55,332 nucleotides of DNA from the NCBI GenBank assembly GCA_036556145.1, contig DATBKB010000051.1, positions 1-55,332 on the forward strand. Direction: 5' to 3'. The first letter of the stretch is position 1. Each line of letters begins with the position of its first letter. The notes under the pieces are model-generated. The model saw only the letters and a list, made by a program, of their open reading frames with translations, did no database searches and was not told the origin of the DNA. Source of the stretch: JACDAV01 sp036556145. Lineage in GTDB: Bacteria; Chloroflexota; Limnocylindria; Limnocylindrales; CSP1-4. The position numbers were made by a program, and so were the translations under genes. Below are positions 15,968 through 23,464 of the stretch, in pieces.

Positions 15968-15973
15968 ATCGTA
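15968..15973 (-). promoter_or_regulatory. Leaderless-type -10 hexamer (TACGAT) for the NUDIX gene
   Basis: TACGAT on the minus strand, 8 nt before the ATG at 15959, with no Shine-Dalgarno sequence between. Confidence 0.45.
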
Positions 15974-15987
15974 GCGGCGGGCGTCGC

Positions 15988-15993
15988 TAGGCT
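15988..15993 (+). promoter_or_regulatory. Leaderless-type -10 hexamer (TAGGCT) for the CocE-like gene
   Basis: TAGGCT ends 6 nt before the ATG at 16000. It lies 14 bp from the opposing NUDIX element, so the 40-bp divergent spacer holds both promoters. Confidence 0.45.
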
Positions 15994-15999
15994 TCGGCG

Positions 16000-18027
16000 A
16001 TGGGCGCTGTCAGCGAGCCGATCCACACGGTCGAGCGGCGGCTCGACGTGCGAATCCCCGTGAGCGACGGCCTCGAGCTGTCGGCGAACCTCTGGCTGCC
16101 GGCCGCCCCGAGCGGCGACGACCGGTTTCCGGCGATCCTCGAGATGATCCCGTACCGCAAGGACGACTGGCGCGCCAACGGCGACGAGGCGCGCGGTCGC
16201 TACCTCGCGGCGCGAGGCTTCGCGTTCTGCCGGCTCGACGTCCGGGGCACCGGTTCGTCGCCCGGGATCGCCCTCGACGAGTACACGGCCGGCGAGACGC
16301 AGGACGGCTACGACGCGGTCGAGTGGCTCGCGTCACAGCCATGGTGCAACGGCAACGTCGGCATGTGGGGCATCTCGTACGGCGGCTTCACGTCGATCCA
16401 GGTCGCCGCCCTCCGACCGCCCCACCTCAAGGCCATCGTGCCGATGTACGCGACCGACGATCGCTACACGGACGACGTGCACTACGTCGGCGGCTGCCCG
16501 ACCGCCTCCGAGCTGACGCAGTACGCCGTCTCGATGGTCGCGAACAACGCGCTGCCGCCGCGGCCGTCGTACCGGGGCGACGCGTGGATCGACGAATGGC
16601 GGGAGCGGCTCGACAAGACGCCGATCTGGCTGGTCGAGTGGCTGCGGCAGCAGCGCGACGGCCCGTACTGGAGACAGGGCTCGCTGGCACCGGACTACGA
16701 GCGGATCGAGGCCGCCATCCTCATGTTCGGCGGCTGGATGGACTCGTACGTCGATCCGGTGTTCCGGATGCTCGAGAAATGCACTGCGCCGCGCCGCGCG
16801 ATCGTCGGCAACTGGACGCATGAGTTCCCCGACGACGGCTATCCCGGCCCGAACCTCGACTGGCACCACGAGATGGTCCGGTTCTTCGACCATTGGCTCA
16901 AGGGCATCGACAACGGCGTGATGGACGAGCCGATGCTCACGTGGTTCGAGCGCGAGTGGGCGCCGCCGGAGCCGTTCCCGAAGTCGTGGCCCGGCCGCTG
17001 GCGGGCCGAGACCGCCTGGCCGGTCCCCGGTCGCGCCACCTCGAACCTGTTCTTCGCGCCCGGCATCGAGCCGCTGCGGGGCGCCCTCGCCGTCCGCCGC
17101 CCATCGGGGCGGTCCGTCGAGCGCCTCGAGCACCGGCCGGCGCTCGGGACGCGTGGCCCGCTGTCGTGGGGCGCCGGTGGACAGCCGAACGGCCTCGCCC
17201 GCGACCTCCGCCCGGATGACGCGCTCGTCCCGACCTGGACGTCCGAGCCCCTCAGCGCAACGTGGCACGTGCTCGGGCGGCCGTCGGTCGTCGTCCAGTG
17301 GCGCTCGCCGGTCCCGGTCGCAACGGCCGTGGTCCGGCTCGAGGACGTCGATGCCGATGGGACGCCGACGCAGGTGACGGCCGGAATCCTCAACCTCACC
17401 CACCGTGACGGCCACGACGATCCGCACGGGTTGCCGGTCGGCACGGCCGTCGAGGTCACGGTCCCGATGCGAGCCTGTGGCTACCGGTTCGCGGCGGGCC
17501 ACCGCGTCCGGTTGTCGATTGCGAGCGCCTCGTGGCCGGTCGTCTGGCCGAGCCCCGAGCCGGCGACCTACGACGTGGGCCCGGGTCGCCTGCTCCTGCC
17601 GGTCGTGCGGGCGGACGGCACGGCGGACGTTCCCGTGTTCCGCACGGAGCCGCCCGGCCTCGACGCCGTCGGCGGCGGTACGGACGAACCGGCCGTGTGG
17701 CGGGTCACCGAGGACGTCCTCGCCGGCACCGTCACCGTGACGTCCTTCGAGGGTGGCACGACCGTGAACGGTGACGGCACGAAGCTCTACAGCGCCGAGG
17801 GGCACGACATGACGGTCTCGTCCGCAACGCCGTCACGCGCCCGAATGGTCTCGGAGGTCGTCTACCGGCTCGAGCAGGACGGGCACGCGATCGCGGCGGA
17901 GGCAACCGCGGAGATGACGTCGACGAGCTCGCAGTTCCGCCTCGTCGGCGTGCTCCGCGTCAAGCTCGATGGCAAGCCGTTCCACACCCGGACCTGGGAC
18001 GAGACGATCGGCCGCGACCTCTGCTGA
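16000..18027 (+). CDS. CocE/NonD family serine hydrolase (X-Pro dipeptidyl-peptidase-like)
   Basis: A 675-residue hydrolase. The N-terminal half is an alpha/beta hydrolase domain with DVRGTGSS, the nucleophile elbow WGISYGG (S126), the acid loop GGWMDSYVDP and the His in NWTHEFP. The C-terminal half is the jelly-roll domain of the X-Pro peptidase/cocaine esterase family (GHRVRLSIASASWPVVWPSP). About 120 residues follow the usual end, a beta-rich extension. No signal peptide is visible, so it is probably cytosolic. Members hydrolyse acyl esters, amides or acylated beta-lactams; the substrate is not predictable here. The ATG is set by TAGGCT 6 nt upstream. Confidence 0.88.
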   Translation: MGAVSEPIHTVERRLDVRIPVSDGLELSANLWLPAAPSGDDRFPAILEMIPYRKDDWRANGDEARGRYLAARGFAFCRLDVRGTGSSPGIALDEYTAGETQDGYDAVEWLASQPWCNGNVGMWGISYGGFTSIQVAALRPPHLKAIVPMYATDDRYTDDVHYVGGCPTASELTQYAVSMVANNALPPRPSYRGDAWIDEWRERLDKTPIWLVEWLRQQRDGPYWRQGSLAPDYERIEAAILMFGGWMDSYVDPVFRMLEKCTAPRRAIVGNWTHEFPDDGYPGPNLDWHHEMVRFFDHWLKGIDNGVMDEPMLTWFEREWAPPEPFPKSWPGRWRAETAWPVPGRATSNLFFAPGIEPLRGALAVRRPSGRSVERLEHRPALGTRGPLSWGAGGQPNGLARDLRPDDALVPTWTSEPLSATWHVLGRPSVVVQWRSPVPVATAVVRLEDVDADGTPTQVTAGILNLTHRDGHDDPHGLPVGTAVEVTVPMRACGYRFAAGHRVRLSIASASWPVVWPSPEPATYDVGPGRLLLPVVRADGTADVPVFRTEPPGLDAVGGGTDEPAVWRVTEDVLAGTVTVTSFEGGTTVNGDGTKLYSAEGHDMTVSSATPSRARMVSEVVYRLEQDGHAIAAEATAEMTSTSSQFRLVGVLRVKLDGKPFHTRTWDETIGRDLC

Positions 18028-18046
18028 CCGGGGCGCGGCGCCCGAC

Positions 18047-18052
18047 TAGACT
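18047..18052 (+). promoter_or_regulatory. Leaderless-type -10 hexamer (TAGACT) for the aminotransferase
   Basis: TAGACT ends 7 nt before the ATG at 18060, inside the 32-bp gap after the CocE-like gene. This suggests the aminotransferase has its own promoter. Confidence 0.4.
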
Positions 18053-18059
18053 GCCGGCC

Positions 18060-19226
18060 ATGCCGCACGTCTCGCGCAAGGCCTCCGGATTCACCGAGTC
18101 GGTCATCCGCGAGATGAGCCGCCTGGCGACCGCGGCCGGTGCCATCAACCTCGGCCAGGGCTTCCCCGACTTCGCCTGCCCGATCGAGCTCAAGGACGCC
18201 GCGTCGGCAGCGCTCCATGCCGACATCAACCAGTACGCCGTGACGTGGGGCGCGAAGCGATTTCGTGACGCGATCGCCGAGAAGACCGTGCGCTTCCATC
18301 CCTCCTGGAGCGTCGATCCGGAACGGGACATCACCGTGACCTGCGGGGCGACAGAAGGGATGATCGCCGCGTTCCTCGCGGTCCTCGACCCCGGCGACGA
18401 GGTCATCGTCTTCGAGCCGTTCTACGAGAACTACGGGCCCGACGCGATCCTCAGCGGCGCCGTGCCGCGCTACGTCACGCTCCGCGAGCCCGACTGGTCG
18501 TTCGATCCCGACGAGCTGCGGCGCGCCGTGACGCCGCGCACGCGGGGCATCGTCGTCAACTCGCCGCACAACCCGACCGGCAAGGTGTTCGACCGATCCG
18601 AGCTCGAGCTCATCGCCGAGGTCTGCCGCGAGCACGACCTGGTGGCCTTCACCGACGAGATCTACGAGCACATCGTCTACCGCGGCGAGCACATCCCGCT
18701 CGCCACGCTGCCCGGTATGGCCGAACGCACGGTCGCCGTCAACTCGATGTCGAAGACCTACTCGGTGACGGGCTGGCGCGTCGGCTGGGTCATCGCCTCG
18801 GCGGCGCTGACGGCCGGGATCCGCAAGGTCCACGACTTCCTGACGGTCGGCGCGGCGGCGCCACTCCAGGAGGCGGGTATCGTCGCGCTGGCGTTCCCCG
18901 ACGCGTACTACGAACAACTCGCGACGGAGTACCGCGCGCGACGCGACGCGCTGCTGCCCGCGCTCCGTGCTGCCGGATTCCGCGTCTTCGAGCCCGACGG
19001 CGCGTACTACGTCATGACCGACATTCGCGACCTGACCGCCGAGGACGACGCGACGTTCGCCCGCCGGCTCATCGCGGATCCCGGTGTCGCGACCGTGCCT
19101 GGCTCGTCGTTCTACTCGCGCCCCGAGCTCGGCCGGACGAAGCTCCGCTTCGCGTTCCCGAAGCGCGCGGAGACGCTGGCCGCGGCGTCGGAGCGGCTCA
19201 TGCGGCTCGCGCCGGCACGAACCTGA
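18060..19226 (+). CDS. Class I/II PLP-dependent aminotransferase (kynurenine/methionine aminotransferase-like)
   Basis: A 388-residue fold-type I aminotransferase. Landmarks are INLGQGFPDF (substrate strand), NQYAVTWG, the PLP ligands N171 (SPHNPTG), D199 and Y202 (FTDEIYEH), the Schiff-base lysine K232 (SMSKTYSVTGWRVGW) and the C-terminal carboxylate-binding Arg in KLRFAFPK. The GQGFPDF start and the SMSKTYSVTGWR stretch resemble the KAT/YbdL group acting on kynurenine, methionine or aromatic amino acids. Cytosolic. Donor and acceptor are uncertain. Its stop lies 22 bp from the converging DUF3307 gene stop. Confidence 0.9.
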   Translation: MPHVSRKASGFTESVIREMSRLATAAGAINLGQGFPDFACPIELKDAASAALHADINQYAVTWGAKRFRDAIAEKTVRFHPSWSVDPERDITVTCGATEGMIAAFLAVLDPGDEVIVFEPFYENYGPDAILSGAVPRYVTLREPDWSFDPDELRRAVTPRTRGIVVNSPHNPTGKVFDRSELELIAEVCREHDLVAFTDEIYEHIVYRGEHIPLATLPGMAERTVAVNSMSKTYSVTGWRVGWVIASAALTAGIRKVHDFLTVGAAAPLQEAGIVALAFPDAYYEQLATEYRARRDALLPALRAAGFRVFEPDGAYYVMTDIRDLTAEDDATFARRLIADPGVATVPGSSFYSRPELGRTKLRFAFPKRAETLAAASERLMRLAPART

Positions 19227-19246
19227 CCGGCGCGCGCCCCCCGGTC
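19225..19246. terminator. Short inverted repeat between convergent genes
   Basis: GACCGG (19225-19230, starting inside the aminotransferase stop codon) and CCGGTC (19241-19246) flank a 10-nt C-rich loop. It sits in the only spacer between two converging genes. The stem is short, so this is a weak call. Confidence 0.3.
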
Positions 19247-19248
19247 GC

Positions 19249-20247
19249 CTAGGAGGCGAGCCCGAGCGTCGCGATCGCCGCGGCCGCCACGAGTCCGCTG
19301 GCGAGGGCGACCGACACGCTGGCGAGCGTGCCGAGGAGGTAGTACTCGGCGAAGTCGCGGTCGTCGAGCTGGCGGAAGCGTGCGAGCGTCTTCGCGGCGA
19401 CGACAAAACCGATCGCGGCCGTCGACCCGGTCAACACGAACGCGACGATGAGGAGGCGCTCGACGACGCCGATCGTCGCCCCGATCCGTGCCGGCGACGC
19501 GTGCCACTGCACCGCGGTGCGGGACTCGCTCCCCCGCTCCCCCACCGGCTCCGCGGTCGCCTCGATCGGCCCGAACCGGAGCCGCCAGGCTCGTGGTGCG
19601 TCGGCGCGGGATGCCGTGCGGTCGGCGTCGACGGGCGGCCGCGACACGGACTGCCGGGGGCTGACGAGCGTCGACACGAACAGGTCCGCGGCCCGAACGT
19701 TGACGATCAGCAGCGAGGCGAGAACGACGCCGAGGACCGCGACGCGATGGATCGCCGCGGGGTCGTAGCCTCGGAAGATCGCGTCGAACGCCTCGAGATA
19801 GCTGGGCAGGGGCGGCTGGCTCGCGAGCAGCACCAGCCAGGCGACGACGAGGACCACGACGTGGGCGGCCTGGTCGGCGATGAACAGCGCGCCGGGTTTT
19901 GGCGTCCAGGCGGGGCCGAGACCCTCGTCGGCCTCGGCCGGCTCGTGGCGTCGTCGCGCGTCGGCGAGCGCCTCGGCCTCGGCATGCCGGGTGGCCCGCA
20001 CCTTCCAGCGGTCGATGACGACGTGGGCGATCGTCGCCACGGCGAGGAACGCCGCGCCCCGACCGCCCCACACGCCCACCGCCGGGACGAGCGGCACCGC
20101 GACGACCAGCCCGTGACGCAGCAGCCCGCGCCACTGCCGGCGGCCAGGCGCGTTCTTCTCGCGGACCATGCCGCTCGTCTGGAACACGAAGTCGGCGACG
20201 AGGTGGGCGAGGACGAGCCAGCCCAGGACGAGCGTCGGATCCGTCAT
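19249..20247 (-). CDS. DUF3307 family membrane protein
   Basis: A 332-residue integral membrane protein. The first helices contain HLVADFVFQT, the hallmark of DUF3307 proteins, followed by GLLRHGLVVAVPLV and AHVVIDRWKVR; several hydrophobic segments continue to the C-terminus. A polar Arg/Glu-rich insert lies at about residues 205-245. The biochemical function of the family is unknown. Its ATG overlaps the TGA of the SatD-like gene (20244-20247), so the two are co-translated. DUF3307 proteins are often found beside SatD, which supports a joint job. Confidence 0.85.
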   Translation of the reverse strand: MTDPTLVLGWLVLAHLVADFVFQTSGMVREKNAPGRRQWRGLLRHGLVVAVPLVPAVGVWGGRGAAFLAVATIAHVVIDRWKVRATRHAEAEALADARRRHEPAEADEGLGPAWTPKPGALFIADQAAHVVVLVVAWLVLLASQPPLPSYLEAFDAIFRGYDPAAIHRVAVLGVVLASLLIVNVRAADLFVSTLVSPRQSVSRPPVDADRTASRADAPRAWRLRFGPIEATAEPVGERGSESRTAVQWHASPARIGATIGVVERLLIVAFVLTGSTAAIGFVVAAKTLARFRQLDDRDFAEYYLLGTLASVSVALASGLVAAAAIATLGLAS

Positions 20248-20885
20248 GTCGCCCCTGCCCGTTCGATGCCGAGCCGGACGATCCCGGCGCACGCAGCCCG
20301 CAGCCCGGCGATCTCGCGGACCCACGCCCGCTCCGCCGCAACCGACACGGTCGGCGGCTTGATCCCGAGCCGCGTCGCGGCCTCAGCCTGGCGGAGCCCG
20401 TCGACGAGGATGAGCCGCGCGACGGCCCGTTGCCGGTCGGTGAGCTCGTCGACGATCCGGCCGAGAACCGGGGCGACGCCGTCGAGCAGCTCGTCCGACA
20501 AGGCGTCGCCCGTCCGCGCGACGAGCGGCACACGCTGGCGCCGGCCGACGGCCACGAGCTCACGCGCCGCGACGAACGCCGGCCCGCTTCGCTGCGTCGC
20601 CGGCCCCGACCCCGGATCGATCCGGCCGAAGGCGATCACCCAGCGCATGGGCATCCGATCGGCTCGAAGCCCGGCGCGGACGACGGCCTCGAAGGGGTCG
20701 GCCGAGGGGCGAAGCAAGCCCTGGAGCTCGTCGCCCTGGGTGAACTCGAACGGGGCGAGGCGATCGTCGCCGTAGGCGGCGTCGAGCTCGTCGCGGAGCG
20801 AGCGGAGCCAGGCTGCCGAGCGCTCCGACGCTCGGGAGCCGACGACGTCGCCGATGATGACGAGCCCGGCACCGTCAAAGACCAT
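20244..20885 (-). CDS. satD: SatD family protein with C-terminal helix-turn-helix
   Basis: A 213-residue protein matching the SatD pattern: the N-terminal VIIGDVVGSR strand, FTQGDELQGLL, and MRWVIAFGRIDPG. The last 60 residues, with LTDRQRAVARLILVDGLRQ and then QAEAATRLGIKPPTVS, look like a sigma-region-4-type helix-turn-helix, implying DNA binding. SatD was first noted in the acid-tolerance locus of Streptococcus mutans; its activity is not established. A good promoter (TTGACG and TAGTCT, 17-nt spacer) places transcription start at or just before the ATG, so the mRNA may be leaderless. The promoter lies within a large dyad. Confidence 0.82.
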   Translation of the reverse strand: MVFDGAGLVIIGDVVGSRASERSAAWLRSLRDELDAAYGDDRLAPFEFTQGDELQGLLRPSADPFEAVVRAGLRADRMPMRWVIAFGRIDPGSGPATQRSGPAFVAARELVAVGRRQRVPLVARTGDALSDELLDGVAPVLGRIVDELTDRQRAVARLILVDGLRQAEAATRLGIKPPTVSVAAERAWVREIAGLRAACAGIVRLGIERAGAT

Positions 20886-20894
20886 AGACGCGGA

Positions 20895-20960
20895 AGACTA
20901 ACACGAGCCAAGTTAGACGTCAACGGCTATTTCCATGATACATAGCCACTCTCGTCTAAC
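20895..20960 (-). promoter_or_regulatory. Promoter embedded in a nested dyad upstream of the SatD-like gene
   Basis: On the minus strand, TTGACG (20918-20923) and TAGTCT (20895-20900) are 17 nt apart, 9 nt before the ATG at 20885. The -35 overlaps one arm of a nested inverted repeat centred on 20936: outer arms GTTAGACG (20912-20919) and CGTCTAAC (20953-20960), inner arms GGCTAT (20925-20930) and ATAGCC (20942-20947), with equal 5-nt spacers on both sides. The stretch is AT-richer than anything around it. It can act as an operator for SatD (an autoregulation candidate) or as a terminator for the upstream flavoprotein gene, whose stop codon lies in the outer arm. Confidence 0.5.
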
Positions 20961-22482
20961 GTCGGACCGCGGCAACCGCGTCGGCGACCTGCCGCCGCTG
21001 GTCCGGACCGGCGAATTCGAGGAGCGGATCGGGCTCGATGGGCCGCTCCGTCGTGCCGCGCGCGGTCCGCAGGTAGACGACCGGGTAGATCCGCCCGGCG
21101 GCGTCGGACTCGATCGCAAGAACGACGGCGTCCGGACCGGGCGCGTCGAGGATCGCCGCGAGCGGCTCGATCCCCCCATCGAGCCAGCCGCCGTCCTCGG
21201 CCCGCGTGGCGACCCAGGCGAGGTAGGAGCGCTGGTGCCACAGCTCCGGGCTCGTCGAGGCTTGGTCGAGAAGCCGATCGACGAGCTCGCCGGGCGCGAT
21301 CCGGGGCTGGGGCTCGGTCGCATCGAACCGGGTACGGGCGAGATATCGAGCCAGGACGCGGGCGTTGTACCGCGCGCCGTGGACCGCACCGGAGTTGGCC
21401 GGGAGCCCGTGCTTCTGGAGCCCTGCCGCGCCCTGGCTGATCGTGCCCGCGAAGTAGATGCCGGGAACCGTCGCGCTCTCCCAGTACGGCGTCTGCGCCG
21501 GCACCTCGCTGCGCCCGACGACGGCGACACCCAGCTTGGGGAGATCGAGCGTCGGCGCGACGAACCCGGTCGCGGCGATGACGTCGTCGACGACGATGTC
21601 GAGGTCGCTTCCGCCGTCGGTCCGGCGAAGGGCGACGCGAGTCGCGCCGTCGCCGGCGGGCTCGAGCCGGGCGATCGCGGCATCGACGATCGCGACTCCG
21701 CCACCGAGGACGTGGTCTTCGTACGGCTGCACGTAGCGGGCCCGGACGCCGACGAGCGAGCGGGTGTTCACCGACAGCTTCGCCGTCGACGGGGATACGA
21801 GCGCGATTCCTCGCGCCCACGGCAACAGCCCGGACGCGACCTCGAAGGCCGAGTTCGCCTTGCCGATGATGAGGACCCGCTTGCCGGCGTACGACTTCGC
21901 CTCGCGCGTGTCGGCGTAGTGGACCGCTCGCTCGATCCCCGGCGTGGTCGCCATCCGCGGCTCCGCGACGCCGATCGCGAAGACGGCCGCTTCGCACTCG
22001 TAGTCGCCGTCGCTCGTCTCGAGCACGAACGTCTCGCCGCTCTTGCCGGCCTTGCGCCTGGTTGCGGTCCACGAGCAGCCGTAGCGCACGAGCGTCCCGG
22101 TGCGCTCGGCGAACGCCGCGAGGTTGCGCTCCATCTCGGGCCGCGACGGGAACGACGACGTCCCGTCCATGAACTCGGCCATGATCGCCCGGTTCGGCGG
22201 CTCATCCGCGATGAGGCTGTTCCAGTCGTAGCGCTCGTGCACCCGGCTGCCCGGCTCCACGGAGGCATACGGCTTCGTCCATGAGAGCAGTCGCTGGAAC
22301 AGCGGCCAGCGACGAAACATCCCGCCCGGGGCGTCGTCGGCGGAGATCACGGCGTGTCGGACGCCGAGCCGCGTGAGGGCATAGGAGAGCTGGAGCCCCC
22401 CGGGTCCGCTGCCGACGACGACGACAGGGTACGAGCCCGGCGGGTAGGGGCGGTCGTCGCCGCGCCGGCTCAGCTCCGCCAC
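20956..22482 (-). CDS. FAD/NAD(P)-dependent oxidoreductase, flavin monooxygenase/FOXRED2-like
   Basis: A 508-residue two-nucleotide-domain flavoprotein. Residues 24-29 (GSGPGG, in YPVVVVGSGPGGLQLSYAL) bind FAD; a second nucleotide-binding motif, VLIIGKANSAFEVA, is degenerate relative to GxGxxA. VIAATGFVAP is the family's ATG motif. YDWNSLIADEPP and ERNLAAFAERTG resemble the FOXRED2 branch of flavin monooxygenases. A C-terminal region of about 120 residues has no family I recognise. GTG 22482 is chosen as the last sensible start before the FAD motif; it overlaps the preceding cNMP-sensor gene by 13 nt, so coupling is likely, but the exact start is uncertain. Cytosolic; substrate unknown. Confidence 0.8.
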   Translation of the reverse strand: MAELSRRGDDRPYPPGSYPVVVVGSGPGGLQLSYALTRLGVRHAVISADDAPGGMFRRWPLFQRLLSWTKPYASVEPGSRVHERYDWNSLIADEPPNRAIMAEFMDGTSSFPSRPEMERNLAAFAERTGTLVRYGCSWTATRRKAGKSGETFVLETSDGDYECEAAVFAIGVAEPRMATTPGIERAVHYADTREAKSYAGKRVLIIGKANSAFEVASGLLPWARGIALVSPSTAKLSVNTRSLVGVRARYVQPYEDHVLGGGVAIVDAAIARLEPAGDGATRVALRRTDGGSDLDIVVDDVIAATGFVAPTLDLPKLGVAVVGRSEVPAQTPYWESATVPGIYFAGTISQGAAGLQKHGLPANSGAVHGARYNARVLARYLARTRFDATEPQPRIAPGELVDRLLDQASTSPELWHQRSYLAWVATRAEDGGWLDGGIEPLAAILDAPGPDAVVLAIESDAAGRIYPVVYLRTARGTTERPIEPDPLLEFAGPDQRRQVADAVAAVRR

Positions 22483-22892
22483 TGGTTCGCGGACCGGAGG
22501 CGTCGTGCCTGGGCCTGGAGCATGCGGAACGTGACCTTCGGGTGCGCGACGAGCCACTCCTGGATCGACGGGCCCGGCAGGACGAGGGTCCGCAGCGGCC
22601 GGGTCGCGACGACGTCGGCCACGGGGACTTCCCCGAGCAGCACGGAGACCTCACCGAAGAAGTCGCCGCGCCCAAGGGTGGCCCGCCGCTCGCCGTCGAC
22701 CACGACCTCGGCGTCGCCTTCGAGGATCACGTGGAACGCCGACCCGGACACGCCCTGCCGGATCACGCGCTCGCCGGACGGGAAGAACTGCTCCTCGAAC
22801 GCGTGGGCCACGCCCTCGAGCTCCGGGCGCGAGAGGTCGGCGAACAGCGCCATGCCGGCGAGCGCGTCGACGATCTCCTCCGGGCTCGCCAT
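22470..22892 (-). CDS. Stand-alone cyclic-nucleotide-binding domain protein (140 aa)
   Basis: A single cNMP-binding (CRP-like) beta-roll: ALFADLSRPELEGV, then GERVIRQG, AFHVILEGDAEVVVDG, and the phosphate-binding cassette LGRGDFFGEVSVLLGEVPVADVVA. In the cassette the Arg that normally pairs with the cyclic phosphate is replaced (VPVADV instead of xxRxA), so affinity for cAMP is doubtful. There is no DNA-binding helix-turn-helix, so this is not a transcription factor by itself. GGGGAGG precedes the ATG at 22892. It overlaps the flavoprotein gene by 13 nt and diverges from a paralogue 125 bp away. Confidence 0.85.
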   Translation of the reverse strand: MASPEEIVDALAGMALFADLSRPELEGVAHAFEEQFFPSGERVIRQGVSGSAFHVILEGDAEVVVDGERRATLGRGDFFGEVSVLLGEVPVADVVATRPLRTLVLPGPSIQEWLVAHPKVTFRMLQAQARRLRSANQWRS

Positions 22893-23017
22893 CGGCCGGC
22901 TGCCTCCCCTCTCGATCCCTGCCCCCTCGTTCCCTGCCCGGCCATTGTGCATATGCGGACCCGCGTTGACGCGGCGTGCCCGGCGCGCGACGATGGCCGG
23001 CGAGGACAGGAGGGCCA
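22893..23017. promoter_or_regulatory. Divergent promoter region between two cNMP-sensor genes
   Basis: The 125-bp spacer holds a TTGACG (22966-22971) followed after 17 nt by a poor GACGAT (22989-22994), aimed at the plus-strand sensor gene. A small palindrome, GCATATGC (22949-22956), is embedded in the partly symmetric TGTGCATATGCGGA and is a possible operator. Ribosome sites lie at both ends (GGGGAGG for the minus gene, AGGAGG for the plus gene). The promoter call is tentative. Confidence 0.35.
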
Positions 23018-23446
23018 ATGACGCTGACCGGCGATCGACGGACGGAGCTCCTCGCCGGCTGCCCGCTGTTCCGCGGCGTCGGCCAGGACGAGCTGGCCGC
23101 GCTCGCCGGTGTCGCAACCGAGGTCGAATACGCGGCCGGCCGGCCGATCGTCCACCAGGGCGAGATCGGCACCGGGTTCTTCGTCATCGTCGAGGGCCAG
23201 GCGCGGGTCGTGCGCGACGCGAAGACCCTGGCGACGCTCGGGCCCGGCGACTTCTTCGGTGAGCTGTCGGTGCTCGACGGCGGACCACGCATTGCCCAGG
23301 TCGTTGCGGAGACGCCGACGCGCTGTCTCGCCCTCGCGTCGTGGGACTTCGAGCAGGTCCTCGTGGCCAACCCGTCGCTCGCCCTCGCGATCCTGCGCGG
23401 CCTCGCCTCCCGCCTGCGCGCCGTCAGCGTCGAACCCCGCCAGTAA
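23018..23446 (+). CDS. Stand-alone cyclic-nucleotide-binding domain protein (142 aa)
   Basis: A paralogue of the divergent neighbour: LFRGVGQDELAAL, GRPIVHQG, FFVIVEGQARVV, and a better phosphate-binding cassette, LGPGDFFGELSVLDGGPRIAQVVA, in which Arg follows PG as in true cNMP binders. There is no DNA-binding domain or membrane segment, so it probably acts by protein contact in the cytoplasm. AGGAGG lies 6 nt before the ATG. Only 18 bp separate its stop from the nucleotide cyclase/NTPase gene, so the sensor and a candidate cyclic-nucleotide maker are in one operon. Confidence 0.88.
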   Translation: MTLTGDRRTELLAGCPLFRGVGQDELAALAGVATEVEYAAGRPIVHQGEIGTGFFVIVEGQARVVRDAKTLATLGPGDFFGELSVLDGGPRIAQVVAETPTRCLALASWDFEQVLVANPSLALAILRGLASRLRAVSVEPRQ

Positions 23447-23464
23447 CTCCCGGACCGAGGCGCA

